Shown here piece after piece: positions 8,716 to 19,766 of a DNA stretch of 64,000 bases. Both the position numbers and the translations under genes were made by a program. The stretch spans positions 227,871 through 291,870 of the forward strand of contig CAJNCY010000001.1 of the NCBI GenBank assembly GCA_905221375.1, read 5' to 3'. Each line of letters opens with the position of its first letter. Position 1 is the stretch's first letter. The stretch comes from a bacterium. Lineage in GTDB: Bacteria > Bacillota > Bacilli > Lactobacillales > Streptococcaceae. Under the pieces are notes generated by a model. The model was not told where the DNA came from. It saw only the letters and a list, made by a program, of their open reading frames with translations, and ran no database searches.

Positions 8716-9887
8716 TATTTTTCAACCTTGCTATAACGGCGTTGGTGGTCAACAATTTCAACCAAGGCAAAATCTTGATTTTCATAGCCAGCAAACTGGG
8801 CAGAGTTTGTTTCATCCAAGTCCACTTCCTCAAAGAAGACTTTTTCATAATCTGCAACGGATAGGGCAGTTCGTTGGTTGAGCTTATTCAAGCGGTCTTT
8901 ATCCAGATAAGCTTCATATCCTTCAACCAATTCACCACTGAAGAACTCAGCCACAGCACCACTTCCGTAACTATAAAGGGCGATTTTATCCCCAGCCTTC
9001 AAGCTATCTGTATTTTCCAAGAGAGACAAAAGTCCAAGAAAGAGGGAACCTGTATAGATATTCCCTACCTTTTGACTGTAGAGAATAGACTGGTCAAAAT
9101 GCTTTTGCAAGAGGTCTTTTTTCTCTTGAGGCAGGCTCTTATCCATGATTTTTTTCAAGCCTTTTAGCGCTAATTTAGGATAAGGCAAGTGGAAGCAAAC
9201 AGCTGCAAAATCATCCAAAGTAAGCTGGTAGCGTTTTTGATATTCAAGCCAAGTCGTTTTCAAACTATCCAAATATTGTTGGGTAGAATAGACACCATTT
9301 ACATAAGGGGTTGTTGAGTAATTTGGACGCCAAAAATCCATGATGTCACGGGTTTGAGCCACATTGTCATTATTAAAGGCCATAATGCGTGGATTTTGTG
9401 TAATCAACATAGCCACACTTCCAGCACCCTGAGTTGGTTCTCCCGGAGTTTCAATACCATATTTGGCAATATCACTGGCAATAACCAAAACTTTGGACTC
9501 TGGAGAATTTTCCACATGCAATTTGGCATAATGAAGGGCAGCTGTCGCTCCATAGCAGGCTTCTTTGATCTCGAAACTACGAGCAAAGGGCTGGATGCCC
9601 AGCAAGCCATGCACAAAGACAGCCGCAGCCTTACTCTGGTCAATTCCTGACTCAGTCGCCACAATGACCATGTCAATTTCTGCTCTTTCTTGCTCAGTTA
9701 AAATAGAGTCACTTGCACTGGCCGCCAAGGTCACGATATCCTCAGTTAGGGGCGCAATACTCAATTCCTTGAGCAAGAGTCCTTTGCTTAATTTTTCAGG
9801 GTCAATTCCCCTCGCTTCTGCTAAGTCTTGTAATTTCAAGACATATTGACTGGTCGCAAAACCAATCTTATCAATACCGATTGTCAT
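8715..9887 (-). CDS. mvaS: Hydroxymethylglutaryl-CoA synthase
   Basis: Condenses acetyl-CoA with acetoacetyl-CoA to HMG-CoA, the step before mvaA. From the chosen start the protein has 390 residues, and the catalytic triad falls at Glu79 (VATES), Cys111 (KEACYGA) and His233 (CFHLPYP), the numbering known for enterococcal HMG-CoA synthase. This start (ATG at 9885-9887, preceded by GAGGTAA) is preferred over an in-frame ATG eight codons upstream. Confidence 0.95.
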   Translation of the reverse strand: MTIGIDKIGFATSQYVLKLQDLAEARGIDPEKLSKGLLLKELSIAPLTEDIVTLAASASDSILTEQERAEIDMVIVATESGIDQSKAAAVFVHGLLGIQPFARSFEIKEACYGATAALHYAKLHVENSPESKVLVIASDIAKYGIETPGEPTQGAGSVAMLITQNPRIMAFNNDNVAQTRDIMDFWRPNYSTTPYVNGVYSTQQYLDSLKTTWLEYQKRYQLTLDDFAAVCFHLPYPKLALKGLKKIMDKSLPQEKKDLLQKHFDQSILYSQKVGNIYTGSLFLGLLSLLENTDSLKAGDKIALYSYGSGAVAEFFSGELVEGYEAYLDKDRLNKLNQRTALSVADYEKVFFEEVDLDETNSAQFAGYENQDFALVEIVDHQRRYSKVEK

Positions 9888-9961
9888 ATTTACCTCTGTT
9901 TTATCATTCATTGTAAAAAATCGTTCTATACTATTTTATCACAAATGGCAGTAAAAGAGAG

Positions 9962-9991
9962 AAAAAAGACTTGATTCACCAAATCAAGTCT
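9962..9991 (-). terminator. Terminator downstream of the ThrE-type exporter genes
   Basis: A 10-bp stem (AGACTTGATT/AATCAAGTCT) with a 5-base loop, followed on the minus strand by six Ts. Confidence 0.8.
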
Positions 9992-10000
9992 CTTGTTCGT

Positions 10001-10450
10001 CTAACGATTTTGCTGTTTTCGTAAGTAGGAATACAGTCTAAGAATCACTGTTCCGCTAGCCATGCCAATAGAGATTACCAGAGCCAACATGACAACTAAA
10101 GTTGCACTAGCAATCGCGTGACTGTAGTCTCCTGTCACAAAAAAGGCCGTTGTCCGATAAGACAGATATCCCGGAACCAGGGGTGCCAAAATGGCCAAGA
10201 TAAAGACCACAGCAGGGGTCTTATAAAGAATACTTAAAATCTGGCTGACACAAGAACCGATAATGGCCGCAATAAAGGTAGCCACAATAACATTGGTCGG
10301 TTCCTTGAGCAATAGATAAATTAGCCAGACAGCCATGCCCAAAATTCCTCCTGGTAAGAGCATAGACCGTTGAACATTGAGTACGATTAAAAAAGTGATG
10401 ATAGCAAGAAGACTTGCTACTGCTTGTAATAAAAAGGTAGTTAGTGTCAT
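10001..10450 (-). CDS. Threonine/serine exporter family, small subunit (YjjB-like)
   Basis: A 149-residue, very hydrophobic protein with four or five membrane segments, resembling the C-terminal half of ThrE (YjjB/DUF3815 family). It lies one base downstream of the gene for the larger ThrE-like protein, and the two probably form one transporter. Related proteins export threonine, serine or dicarboxylates such as succinate; the substrate here is unknown. Confidence 0.75.
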   Translation of the reverse strand: MTLTTFLLQAVASLLAIITFLIVLNVQRSMLLPGGILGMAVWLIYLLLKEPTNVIVATFIAAIIGSCVSQILSILYKTPAVVFILAILAPLVPGYLSYRTTAFFVTGDYSHAIASATLVVMLALVISIGMASGTVILRLYSYLRKQQNR

Positions 10451-10451
10451 A

Positions 10452-11210
10452 TTAGTTCATCAATACCAAGGCGACAGAAGTTCCTGCCCCTAAAGCAAGG
10501 GTAATGAGTAGGGATTCAAACATCTTACTCATACCAGAGTTTATGTGGTTGGTCATAATATCACGGACCGCATTGGTCAAGGCAATACCTGGTACAAAAG
10601 GCATGACCGCACCAGCTATAATCAAATCTGCCGTTGAGGGAAAGCCTGTGTAGCGAGCCCAAAACTGAGCTATCATCCCAAAGACAAAGGCTCCAGCAAA
10701 GGCTGTTACAAAGGGAATTCGGATAAACTTCTCCACATAGAGGGAAAAGGCAAAACCAAATAAAGTAGCCACTCCTGCCCCGAGTGCGTCGTAGATATTT
10801 CCACTAAACATAATTGAAAAGAAAGGAGCACTAAAGGTCGCAGCCAAAGTTACCTGCAACTTAGTATAAGGAAGGGGCTGGGCTTGCAAGGCCTTCAATT
10901 GCTTGAAGGCTGTTTCTAAATCAATGTGCCCCCCAACCAGCTGACGAGAAATCTGGTTCACATCGCAGACTTTTTCGATGTTATAAGAAGAGGAGGTCAC
11001 GCGCTTCATGCGCGAAATATTGGTATTTTCAATAGAGAAAAAAATAGCGGCAGGCATGGCAAGGACATTGCAATCCACAATCCCCTGCGAATGCGCAATA
11101 CGGATCATGGTATCTTCTACACGATGGATTTCTGAGCCACTTTTAAGGAGAATAGTCCCCGCTAGCATAATCACATCGATGACGGCATTTAATTCTCTTG
11201 ATTCTTCCAT
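10452..11210 (-). CDS. Threonine/serine exporter family, large subunit (YjjP/ThrE N-terminal domain)
   Basis: A 252-residue protein with a soluble N-terminal region (1-110, including KSGSEIHRVEDTMIRI, a family hallmark) and about five membrane helices from residue 120 on. It matches the YjjP/DUF1212 half of ThrE. Its neighbour encodes the YjjB half, a split form of the single-chain corynebacterial exporter. A GGAGG ribosome binding site precedes the ATG. Confidence 0.78.
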   Translation of the reverse strand: MEESRELNAVIDVIMLAGTILLKSGSEIHRVEDTMIRIAHSQGIVDCNVLAMPAAIFFSIENTNISRMKRVTSSSYNIEKVCDVNQISRQLVGGHIDLETAFKQLKALQAQPLPYTKLQVTLAATFSAPFFSIMFSGNIYDALGAGVATLFGFAFSLYVEKFIRIPFVTAFAGAFVFGMIAQFWARYTGFPSTADLIIAGAVMPFVPGIALTNAVRDIMTNHINSGMSKMFESLLITLALGAGTSVALVLMN

Positions 11211-11259
11211 GCTTGCCTCCTTTTATCAACTTCCTCTATTCTATCACAAATCTGGACTC

Positions 11260-11295
11260 AAAAAAAATCTTTGCCATGAAATCATGACAAAGATT
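11260..11295 (-). terminator. Terminator downstream of stkP
   Basis: Stem AATCTTTG/CAAAGATT closed over an inner CATG/CATG hairpin, followed by eight Ts on the minus strand, immediately after the stkP stop. Confidence 0.82.
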
Positions 11296-11298
11296 CGT

Positions 11299-13200
11299 TT
11301 AATCACGAGAATTTTCGTGGTTACCTTCACTACTTGATTGAGTCGTAGCAGGTGCATTCCCTCGTTGATTTCCTTGTTGATTCCCCTGACTTGGTGTCGT
11401 AGTAGAACCTTGGTTTCCACGTTGGGATGGTGCTGATGATGACGTTGACGGCGGTGTTTTTGGTTTGTAAATTGAAATCTTGACACGCGTCTTAGTCAAA
11501 TCAACCTTTTCACCTGCTTTTGGACTCTGTTCAACGACTGTACCCTCAGCAGTTCCATCAGGAGCTGTCGACACTTCTACAACTTCAATATTGGCTTCTT
11601 TAATACCGACAATTTGAACGAGATTGTTTTTAGTAAATTCAAGACTAGATCCTATATAACTTGGCATAGCAACGCTGGTTACTTTCTTAGCAACGGTTAA
11701 GGTAATCGTTGAGGCCTTGCTCAAATCATAGGTTGTTCCGGCAGCTGGACTCTGTCTGAGAACAGTTCCTGCTTCGCTCTCACTTGATTCTTCTTCCTCA
11801 ATCTTGATGAGATTTTCAGGAACCTTCTTCTGCTTGAGTTCTGCGATAACATCTGTCGATTTACGGCCGATATAGTTACTCAATTGGAAGGATTGCTTGC
11901 CTGATGAGACAACCAAATTGATTTTCGAACCTTCTTTTCGAGTCTTTCCAGCTTCAGGATCTGTACGGATAATCCGCCCTTCTTCCACCTTTTCACTGGC
12001 CTCTGATTTCTCCTCGCCAATCTCAAAATTGGCTTTCTTGAGCGTTTCCTTGGCCTCCGCAACTGTCTGACCTGCCACATTTGGAATGGCAATGGTTGCA
12101 GGAGTTCTGGATAATATCCAAATCAGAGAGGCTGCCACCAATACAATGCTGGCCAACAAAATCATATAACGAACTCTAAATTTCCGTTTCTTAACAGGCT
12201 TGGTTGCGTAATTGTCTTCTGAAACCTGCTGGCTCGGCTTCGCAGTCTGTGGCTTCGGACTTTGTGTTTGCACCTTAGGAATCGAGGTCAAGGTACTCTG
12301 GGATACCTTTGGTAGAGTCTTGGTGTCCGCCTTAGTAGTATCATTAAATACCAGTTTAGGCTCATTGCGACGATTGTAAGACAAGCTACTAGACAAGTCC
12401 ACATACATCTCTGCAACTGACTGATAACGATCTGTCAATTTCTTGGCAGTTGCCTTGATGACAACATTCTCCAAAGCCTGAGGCACAGATGGATTTTCAT
12501 CAATAACTGACGGCAGTGGTTTCTGGAAATGCTGAAGGGCAATGGTCACCGCGCTATCCCCATCATAAGGGATATGGCCTGTCAGCATCTCATAGAAAAT
12601 AATCCCCATGGCATAGATATCACTCTGTACAGTCGCCTTCGAACCACGCGCCTGCTCTGGTGACAAGTAATGAACTGAGCCCAGCATAGAGTTAGTCTGG
12701 GTCAGACTCGTCTCTGCAAAGGCTACTGCAATCCCAAAGTCTGTGACCTTGGCAGTCCCATCTGGTGTCAAAAGGATATTTTGAGGTTTCAAGTCCCTGT
12801 GGACAATTCCTCTGGTATGGGCCAAACGCATAGCCAAGAGAATTTGTCCCATGATACGGACGGCTTCTTCATTAGAAAGAGGATAGTGTTCCTTGATATA
12901 GCGTTTAAGGTCCAGTCCAGCAACATATTCCATTGCAAGATACTGTTGACCATCTTCCTCACCAATATCTGTTATCCGAACGATATGAGGATGGTCTAGA
13001 TCTGCCATAGCTCTCGCTTCACGCTGAAAACGAGCTACAGCTATCGGGTCCGTCTGGTAGTTGGTCCTCAAGACCTTCACTGCCACTTCTTCTCCGTCTA
13101 GAATTAAATCCTTGGCCAAATAGACATCTGCCATGCCTCCTCGGCCAATCTGTTTCACAATCCGATAGCGTCCGGCAAAAATCTTGCCGATTTGGATCAT
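11299..13200 (-). CDS. stkP: Membrane Ser/Thr protein kinase with three PASTA repeats
   Basis: A 633-residue eukaryotic-type kinase controlling cell division and wall synthesis. The cytoplasmic kinase domain (about 12-265) has Lys42 (VAVKVL), the catalytic loop HRDLKPQN with Asp136, and DFG at 154-156. A disordered linker and one membrane helix (345-364) follow, then three extracellular PASTA repeats (about 366-434, 435-505 and 508-580). Residues 581-633 are a Ser/Thr/Gln/Asn/Gly-rich tail with no PASTA pattern. Pneumococcal StkP is known with four repeats and 659 residues, so this is a different C-terminal architecture. It overlaps phpP by four bases (ATGA). Confidence 0.95.
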   Translation of the reverse strand: MIQIGKIFAGRYRIVKQIGRGGMADVYLAKDLILDGEEVAVKVLRTNYQTDPIAVARFQREARAMADLDHPHIVRITDIGEEDGQQYLAMEYVAGLDLKRYIKEHYPLSNEEAVRIMGQILLAMRLAHTRGIVHRDLKPQNILLTPDGTAKVTDFGIAVAFAETSLTQTNSMLGSVHYLSPEQARGSKATVQSDIYAMGIIFYEMLTGHIPYDGDSAVTIALQHFQKPLPSVIDENPSVPQALENVVIKATAKKLTDRYQSVAEMYVDLSSSLSYNRRNEPKLVFNDTTKADTKTLPKVSQSTLTSIPKVQTQSPKPQTAKPSQQVSEDNYATKPVKKRKFRVRYMILLASIVLVAASLIWILSRTPATIAIPNVAGQTVAEAKETLKKANFEIGEEKSEASEKVEEGRIIRTDPEAGKTRKEGSKINLVVSSGKQSFQLSNYIGRKSTDVIAELKQKKVPENLIKIEEEESSESEAGTVLRQSPAAGTTYDLSKASTITLTVAKKVTSVAMPSYIGSSLEFTKNNLVQIVGIKEANIEVVEVSTAPDGTAEGTVVEQSPKAGEKVDLTKTRVKISIYKPKTPPSTSSSAPSQRGNQGSTTTPSQGNQQGNQRGNAPATTQSSSEGNHENSRD

Positions 13201-13937
13201 TCTGCATCCTCCTCGTTCATAGAAACAAGGGCAACCGTAATGTTGTCTAAACCTCCTGCATTGTTAGCAAAACGCACAAGCGTTGCTGTTTTATCTGCCA
13301 AAGGAATATCACTGGTTACAATATCACAAATCTCACTGCCTGAAATCATGTTAGTCAAACCATCACTATTGAGCAAGAGATAGTCACCTGGCTCAAGGGT
13401 AATCATTCCAAAATCAGGTTGAACTTCATCTTTTTGACCGATAGATTGAGTAATAATATTTTTCTGTGGATGGCTAGCTGCTTCTTCTGGTGTCAATTGA
13501 CCTGCCTTAAGCAATTCATTGACCAAGGAATGGTCGCTCGTTAACTGGTGGTATTCTTCCCCACGAATCAAACCGATACGAGAATCCCCAATATGGGCAT
13601 AGATAGCCTGATTGCCAATAATAGCAACAGCTTCTAGAGTTGTTCCCATTCCTTTATAGGCGTCATCTTGCCCAAGTTGATGAATCTTTTGGTTTTCAAT
13701 TTCTAGGTAATGGGCGAACCATTCACGCACTTCATTGACTGTATCGATTTGGGTATCAACCCAAGCTATACCTAGGTCTGTTACCGCCATTTCACTAGCG
13801 ATATTCCCTGCGCGATGACCTCCCATTCCATCAGCTAAAATAATCATAGTACGCCCAGCTCTATTGACATAGTGGTTGACATAGTCTTGGTTATTTGTTC
13901 GTTTCTGACCAACATCTGTTAATAATGAAATTTCCAT
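13197..13937 (-). CDS. phpP: PP2C-type protein phosphatase, partner of StkP
   Basis: A 246-residue metal-dependent Ser/Thr phosphatase that reverses StkP phosphorylation. The N-terminal RTNNQD and ADGMGGH motifs and later AHIGDSR, TSDHSLV and DNITVAL supply the metal-binding aspartates of the PPM/PP2C family. The stop overlaps the stkP start, so the kinase and phosphatase are made together. The ATG lies 14 bases after rsmB. Confidence 0.95.
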   Translation of the reverse strand: MEISLLTDVGQKRTNNQDYVNHYVNRAGRTMIILADGMGGHRAGNIASEMAVTDLGIAWVDTQIDTVNEVREWFAHYLEIENQKIHQLGQDDAYKGMGTTLEAVAIIGNQAIYAHIGDSRIGLIRGEEYHQLTSDHSLVNELLKAGQLTPEEAASHPQKNIITQSIGQKDEVQPDFGMITLEPGDYLLLNSDGLTNMISGSEICDIVTSDIPLADKTATLVRFANNAGGLDNITVALVSMNEEDAE

Positions 13938-13951
13938 GTGTCAGTTCCTTC

Positions 13952-15268
13952 CTAATCCGATATCTTGCGAAATTGACTGATGAAGAATCCATCACTTCCA
14001 TACAATTCAGGTGTAATGAGGATACAGCCGTCTTTCATGATATCCTTACATTCATGTTCTAGTTTTACCTGCTCGAACTCGGGATGACTTTCTAGAAACG
14101 CCTCAACGACTTGAAAATTCTCCTCTGAGACAATAGTACAGGTACTATAAGTTATTATACCACCTTTGCGTAGTGTTTGACAAACACTACCTAATATTTC
14201 TAGCTGAATTTCCTGTAAGGACGCGAAATCTGCCGTTTCTTTATTGTATTTGATATCTGGTTTTCGACGCAGAAGACCGATTCCTGAACAGGGAGCATCT
14301 ACTAGAATCTTGTCAAATGAATCCTGACCAAAAAATTCATGCACCTTTCTGGCATCTAATTTTTGCGTTTGAACCCGATCTGCAACCCCTAGACGTTGAG
14401 CATTTTCTTGGATTAAGTCCAACTTGTGGTCATACAAGTCCAGAGCAGTAACCTGACCTGTCGTAAGATAAGAGGCAATATGGGCTGTTTTCCCACCCGG
14501 AGCCGCACAGGCATCTAGGATCTGCTCATCACCTTGTAGATCAAGCGTCGGAGCAACCAACTGACTGGACTCGTCTTGTATGGTAATGGCTCCCTCCGCA
14601 AACAAATCATGACCTGCAAAGTGCCCTTGCTCCTTAACCAGACCAGAAACAGACAAAGGTGAATCACTGGCCTCCAACAAGGCTTGTATTTCCTCTTTTC
14701 GGCTTAAGTCAGTCACACGAATACTGGCCTTGTTTCGCACCAAAAGACTTTCAAATATGGCTTGTGCTCGCTCCTCTCCGTATTCTTCCTTGAGCTTGGC
14801 AACTAGCCAAACTGGGAGAGAATAGGCAATAGAATCACGCTTGTTTTTTCGTTTGATGCTGGCAATATCTGGCCAACCTTCTCGCAAAATACGGCGAAGG
14901 ACGGCATTGACCAATTTTTCGCTGCCTTTTTTACGAACTTTGGCTAATTCCACTGCTTCATTAACCACCGCATGGTCTGGAATCTTATCCAAATAGCGAA
15001 GTTGGTAGGCACTCATGAGAAGCAGAATATAGAGCCAACTGTCTAACTGGTCTCTGTCCTCGATAAAGTGGGACAGGTACCATTCCAGAGTCAGTTTACG
15101 GGCTACCGTTCCATAGACCAGCTCGGTCACCAAGCCCTTGTCTGCTGCCGAAAGTTGACTTCCCTTGAGATGCTTATTTAAGGCAATATTTGAGTATGCT
15201 TGATTGATAAAGACATCCTCTAATACTGCTAGAGCTAGACTTCTAGCCGTTTCTACTTTAGTCACCAA
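13952..15268 (-). CDS. rsmB: 16S rRNA m5C967 methyltransferase (RsmB/Sun)
   Basis: A 438-residue SAM-dependent RNA methyltransferase. The N-terminal NusB-like RNA-binding domain (1-135) precedes a Rossmann methyltransferase domain with [10 protein letters not shown] (SAM binding) and the two family cysteines in DAPCSGIG and YSTCT. It overlaps fmt by 11 bases inside the priA-fmt-rsmB-phpP-stkP run, the usual streptococcal order. Confidence 0.94.
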   Translation of the reverse strand: MVTKVETARSLALAVLEDVFINQAYSNIALNKHLKGSQLSAADKGLVTELVYGTVARKLTLEWYLSHFIEDRDQLDSWLYILLLMSAYQLRYLDKIPDHAVVNEAVELAKVRKKGSEKLVNAVLRRILREGWPDIASIKRKNKRDSIAYSLPVWLVAKLKEEYGEERAQAIFESLLVRNKASIRVTDLSRKEEIQALLEASDSPLSVSGLVKEQGHFAGHDLFAEGAITIQDESSQLVAPTLDLQGDEQILDACAAPGGKTAHIASYLTTGQVTALDLYDHKLDLIQENAQRLGVADRVQTQKLDARKVHEFFGQDSFDKILVDAPCSGIGLLRRKPDIKYNKETADFASLQEIQLEILGSVCQTLRKGGIITYSTCTIVSEENFQVVEAFLESHPEFEQVKLEHECKDIMKDGCILITPELYGSDGFFISQFRKISD

Positions 15269-16193
15269 ATCGTTCTCCTGCAGTCAATGTACGTCCAACA
15301 CCGTTGAGGAAGGAAGCAATATCCATCTTAGGCTTACCAGCTGGCTGCACTTGTTTGAGAGACAAAGCTCCTTCAGCCGTTGCGACAATCAATTCTTTCT
15401 TGCCAATAGAGAGAATCTCTCCTGGGTTTCCCTGACCTTCTACTGGTAGGGCTTCATAAATCTTAAAGCGGTAGCCCTTAAGGAAAGTATGGGCAACAGG
15501 CCACGGGTTCATGCCACGGATTTGGTTGAAAAGTTGACGATTGCTTTTATTCCAGTCCAGTTTTTCTTCTTCTGGCTTGATATTTGGAGAGAAACTAACC
15601 TGACTTGGATCCTGTGGTTCAGGTTTGATATCACCAGCAATATAGGCAGGCAAAGTGTCCAAAAGCAAATCACGACCAACAAGCGCTAATTTCTCAAATA
15701 AGGTACCAACATTGTCCTCATCTGTTATAGGGACGCTGCGACGAGAAATCATATCTCCTGCATCCATTTCCTTAACCATTTCCATAATGGTCACACCAGC
15801 TTCCTCATCCCCTTGAATCAAGGCATAATGGATAGGCGCACCACCACGGTGTTTTGGAAGAAGGGAAGCGTGAACGTTGACCGCAAAGTCCATGCTATCA
15901 AGGAGTTTACTTGGGAGAAACTGCCCAAAAGCAGCAGTCACGATTCCATCCGCACCTAGCTTCATAATCGCTTCCATCTCTGGACTTCCAGATAATTTTT
16001 CAGGTTGGTAGATAGGGAGTCCAGCTTCCTTGGCAGCCTGCTTGACTGGGGTTTCTTGGATGACTTTTTTACGACCGACAGCGCGGTCTGGCTGGGTCAC
16101 AACGGCTAGAATTTCGTAACGGTCATCTGTCAAAAGTCCTTTTAAGACTGTTGCTGAAAAGTCGGGTGTCCCCATAAAGATTAATTTTGTCAT
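15258..16193 (-). CDS. fmt: Methionyl-tRNA formyltransferase
   Basis: A 311-residue enzyme that formylates initiator Met-tRNA using 10-formyl-tetrahydrofolate. The N-terminal formyltransferase domain contains the signature [18 protein letters not shown] and the catalytic Asp in MDAGDM; the C-terminal domain (about 205-311) binds tRNA. Length is normal. It lies 12 bases after priA. Confidence 0.95.
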   Translation of the reverse strand: MTKLIFMGTPDFSATVLKGLLTDDRYEILAVVTQPDRAVGRKKVIQETPVKQAAKEAGLPIYQPEKLSGSPEMEAIMKLGADGIVTAAFGQFLPSKLLDSMDFAVNVHASLLPKHRGGAPIHYALIQGDEEAGVTIMEMVKEMDAGDMISRRSVPITDEDNVGTLFEKLALVGRDLLLDTLPAYIAGDIKPEPQDPSQVSFSPNIKPEEEKLDWNKSNRQLFNQIRGMNPWPVAHTFLKGYRFKIYEALPVEGQGNPGEILSIGKKELIVATAEGALSLKQVQPAGKPKMDIASFLNGVGRTLTAGERFGD

Positions 16194-16205
16194 ATCTTCT
16201 CCTTC

Positions 16206-18602
16206 TTATAAAAATTGCTGTGGCTCATGGTCAATGCTGAGACGGAGCTCACTATTTTCCCTTTCTTGAGTCAAGGCCAGAACCTGATTTAGAGTCGGAC
16301 CTAGCTCATCTTCTAAACGGTATTTAATCAAAATCTGGTAATGATAGAGGTTGTGGGTACGGGCAATGGGTTTGGTCGTTGGTCCAAGAATTTTACTTGT
16401 TTCGGACAAGCCTGACCGCAAAATGTTCATAACTTCATAAGCACGTTTGACAACCTCTTCTTCTTTCTTGTGAGAAAGGGTAATACCAATGGTGAAATAG
16501 TAAGGCGGATAGCCGAGTTGTCGTCTGATACCCATTTCATAGGCATAAAAGCCTTCGTAATCCTGATCCTTGGCAAATCGAATAGCATAGTGCTGCGGAT
16601 TGTAAGACTGGATCAAAACCTGACCAGCTTTTTCAGCCCGACCTGCCCGACCTGCCACCTGAGTCAAGAGCTGGAAGGTTCTCTCAGAAGAACGGAAATC
16701 TGGTAGATTCAAAGCTGTATCCGCATTGAGCACTCCGACTAGGGTCACATTGGGAAAATCCAAACCCTTGGCAATCATCTGAGTCCCAAGTAAGATATCC
16801 GCTTCCCCTCGTCCAAACTGGTCAAGTAGAGCTTGGTGACTGCCTTTCTTACGGGTCGTATCCACATCCATGCGCAGAATGCGGGCCTGAGGAAAGAGTT
16901 CTGCTAGCTCGTCATAAGCCTTTTGAGTCCCTGTTCCATAGTAACGAATACTTCGGCTCTTACAGTTAGGACAGGCCTGAGGAATGTCTTTCAAGAAACC
17001 ACAATAATGGCAGTTCATGGTCTTGGTATCCATGTGCAATGTCAGGGAAATGTCACAGTTGGGACAAGTATCCACCGTCCCACACTCCCGACACATAACA
17101 AAGCTAGAATAACCACGGCGATTGAGCATGAGAACCACCTGTTCTTTTTTAGCCAGACGGTCTTGAATAGCTTCTAGCAAAGGTGGCGTAAAATTTGACG
17201 TCTCGTTTTGTCCGATATAGTCCCGAAAATCAATCACTTGAACCTCAGGAATGGTAGCTAAAGGATTAGCTCGTTGAGTCAGACGTAAGTGTTGATAGAC
17301 GCCTTTTCCAGCTCGCGCACGGCTTTCCAGACTCGGTGTCGCAGACCCAAGAACCAGTGCAGCTTGATTATACTGGGCCCGTAAAATAGCCACCTCTCTG
17401 GCATGGTAACGGGGATTGCTGTCCTGCTTATAAGTCGCTTCATGCTCCTCATCAATAATCATGACTCCTAGATTTTTCAGCGGAGCAAAGATGGCAGATC
17501 TGGCACCCACAACAACTTGGGCATCGCCACGTTCCACCTTGCGCCATTCATCATACTTTTCACCATTGGACAGGCCTGAGTGAAGAATAGCCACTTGCTC
17601 ACCAAAGCGAGCAATAAAACGCTCCGTCATCTGTGGAGTCAAGGAAATCTCAGGCACCAGTAAAATAGCTGTCTTACCCTTGGCCAAGGCCCCTTGAATA
17701 ATCTGCAAGTAAACCTCTGTCTTCCCACTTCCTGTAATCCCTTGAAGGAGGAAGGGAGGTTGATGACTGCCAATCGCACTGACAACCGCATCACGCGCCT
17801 GTCTTTGCTCTGGATTCAACTCCAAAGGCTGACTTGCCTCAATGCCTTCAAAATAAGCAGCCGAGCGTTGAACTTCCTTTTGGACTATGGTCACAGCACC
17901 TTGTTCCACAAAGAAGTTGACTTGCTCCCGCGAGTAGGACTCTAACAAGCTAGCCAAGGAAGCACTCTCGGGATGAGACAGCAAATAGGCTCTCAGTTCT
18001 AATTTTTTCTTGGCGCGTGTAGAAATCTCTACACCTTCTAATTGAGCAAGATGAACCTCATACCAGGACTGGGTCTTGACCTTCTTTTGATCGACCGCCT
18101 GATATTCCAGACCAAGCAGACCTTTTCTAGTCAAACGCATCATTTCGGCTTGCTTCGCGATGTCTAGTGAAGAAAAGGCAAGCGAATCTTCTGAACCAAA
18201 CAGACGCTCTCGGTCTTCCTGACTCAAACCTTCCAGAGGATAGAGAATCTTGTCATAGCTGGAGTTCAGAAATCCCGGTAACATAGCCTTGAGGATGGAG
18301 ATTTTATAGGAGAAGACGGACTTACGTAATTCCTCAGCCAGCCAGAGTTGTTCTTGTGTGAGAACAGGAGAAAAGTCCAGAACCTCGACAATATCTTTTA
18401 AATCTTGCTCCATCTCTTCTTCATCCGATTGGGACTCCAAACCAAGAACAATCCCTTGAATCAGACGATTTCCCTTACCAAAGGGCACATGAACCCTCAT
18501 CCCAACTTCCAACATTCCTTCAAACTCATCAGGAATCCTGTAACTATAGGGCTGGTCTGTCTGCATTAAGGGCACATCTACTATAATCTTGGCTATAGCC
18601 AT
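16206..18602 (-). CDS. priA: Primosomal replication-restart helicase PriA
   Basis: A 798-residue SF2 helicase that reloads the replisome at stalled forks. Visible parts are the N-terminal DNA-binding domain, Walker A (GITGSGKTE, near residue 290), DEEH box (IIDEEHEATYKQD), paired zinc-binding cysteine clusters (CRECGTVDTCPNC and CHYCGF...CPNC, near 505-550), and helicase motif VI (QVAGRAGRA). The ATG has a GGAGGTGAG ribosome binding site. Confidence 0.96.
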   Translation of the reverse strand: MAIAKIIVDVPLMQTDQPYSYRIPDEFEGMLEVGMRVHVPFGKGNRLIQGIVLGLESQSDEEEMEQDLKDIVEVLDFSPVLTQEQLWLAEELRKSVFSYKISILKAMLPGFLNSSYDKILYPLEGLSQEDRERLFGSEDSLAFSSLDIAKQAEMMRLTRKGLLGLEYQAVDQKKVKTQSWYEVHLAQLEGVEISTRAKKKLELRAYLLSHPESASLASLLESYSREQVNFFVEQGAVTIVQKEVQRSAAYFEGIEASQPLELNPEQRQARDAVVSAIGSHQPPFLLQGITGSGKTEVYLQIIQGALAKGKTAILLVPEISLTPQMTERFIARFGEQVAILHSGLSNGEKYDEWRKVERGDAQVVVGARSAIFAPLKNLGVMIIDEEHEATYKQDSNPRYHAREVAILRAQYNQAALVLGSATPSLESRARAGKGVYQHLRLTQRANPLATIPEVQVIDFRDYIGQNETSNFTPPLLEAIQDRLAKKEQVVLMLNRRGYSSFVMCRECGTVDTCPNCDISLTLHMDTKTMNCHYCGFLKDIPQACPNCKSRSIRYYGTGTQKAYDELAELFPQARILRMDVDTTRKKGSHQALLDQFGRGEADILLGTQMIAKGLDFPNVTLVGVLNADTALNLPDFRSSERTFQLLTQVAGRAGRAEKAGQVLIQSYNPQHYAIRFAKDQDYEGFYAYEMGIRRQLGYPPYYFTIGITLSHKKEEEVVKRAYEVMNILRSGLSETSKILGPTTKPIARTHNLYHYQILIKYRLEDELGPTLNQVLALTQERENSELRLSIDHEPQQFL

Positions 18603-18640
18603 CTTCTCACCTCCTCCTTGTCAGTATATTCTTGCAATAG

Positions 18641-18669
18641 AAAAAATAAGATTGAGTCCCCCCAACCTT
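18641..18669 (-). terminator. Probable terminator after rpoZ
   Basis: A 7-bp stem (AAGGTTG/CAATCTT with a G-U pair) overlaps the rpoZ stop. ATTTTTTC follows on the minus strand. Readthrough into priA is possible. Confidence 0.55.
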
Positions 18670-18982
18670 AAATTTTTTCACCATCTTCTTTTTCTTTAGC
18701 GATTTGCTCTTTGATTTTCTTTTCTTCTTCTTCTTTGCGGCGTTTTTCTTCTTCGATACGGCGACGCACTGCTTCACGTTTTCCTTCTGGATCTGGGTGA
18801 ATTGTAACGTTTCCTGATTCGATTTCTTCTAAAGCGCGAAGAGTTGATTTTTCAGACTTGAAACCTTGAGTTGCTGGCGCACCTGCTTCCAATTCGTGGG
18901 CACGTTTTGCTTCCAAGATTACGAGTGAATATTTTGAAGGAACCTTGTCGAGCAAGGTATCAATAGAGGGTTTTAACATCAT
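18668..18982 (-). CDS. rpoZ: RNA polymerase omega subunit
   Basis: A 104-residue omega subunit that helps assemble RNA polymerase. The N-terminal half ([37 protein letters not shown]) is the conserved omega fold. The C-terminal 35 residues are a highly charged Glu/Lys helix typical of streptococcal omega. It follows gmk by 24 bases, the conserved gmk-rpoZ pairing. Confidence 0.95.
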
Positions 18983-19006
18983 TTGCTTGTACCTATTTTC
19001 TAAATT

Positions 19007-19648
<642 letters not shown>

Positions 19649-19677
19649 TCAGTCTGTAAAAATAAAATTTCCCTTCA

Positions 19678-19703
19678 GATAGTAGCAGTTTGCGCAAACT
19701 ATC
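19678..19703. other. Inverted repeat in the gmk leader
   Basis: A perfect 14-base palindrome AGTTTGCGCAAACT (19687-19700) overlaps a second inverted repeat GATAGT...ACTATC (19678-19703), 45 bases upstream of gmk. It could be a protein-binding site or a leader hairpin; the function is unknown. Confidence 0.5.
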
Positions 19704-19731
19704 CTTCTACAGTCTTTCTATCTAGTGTAAC

Positions 19732-19757
19732 AAAAAAGCAGTAATTTTTCAACTGCT
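19732..19757 (-). terminator. Terminator downstream of rny
   Basis: Minus-strand stem GCAGT/ACTGC with a short T-rich loop, extended by A-T pairs and followed by six Ts, ten bases past the rny stop. Confidence 0.72.
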
Positions 19758-19766
19758 CTTTCTTAT

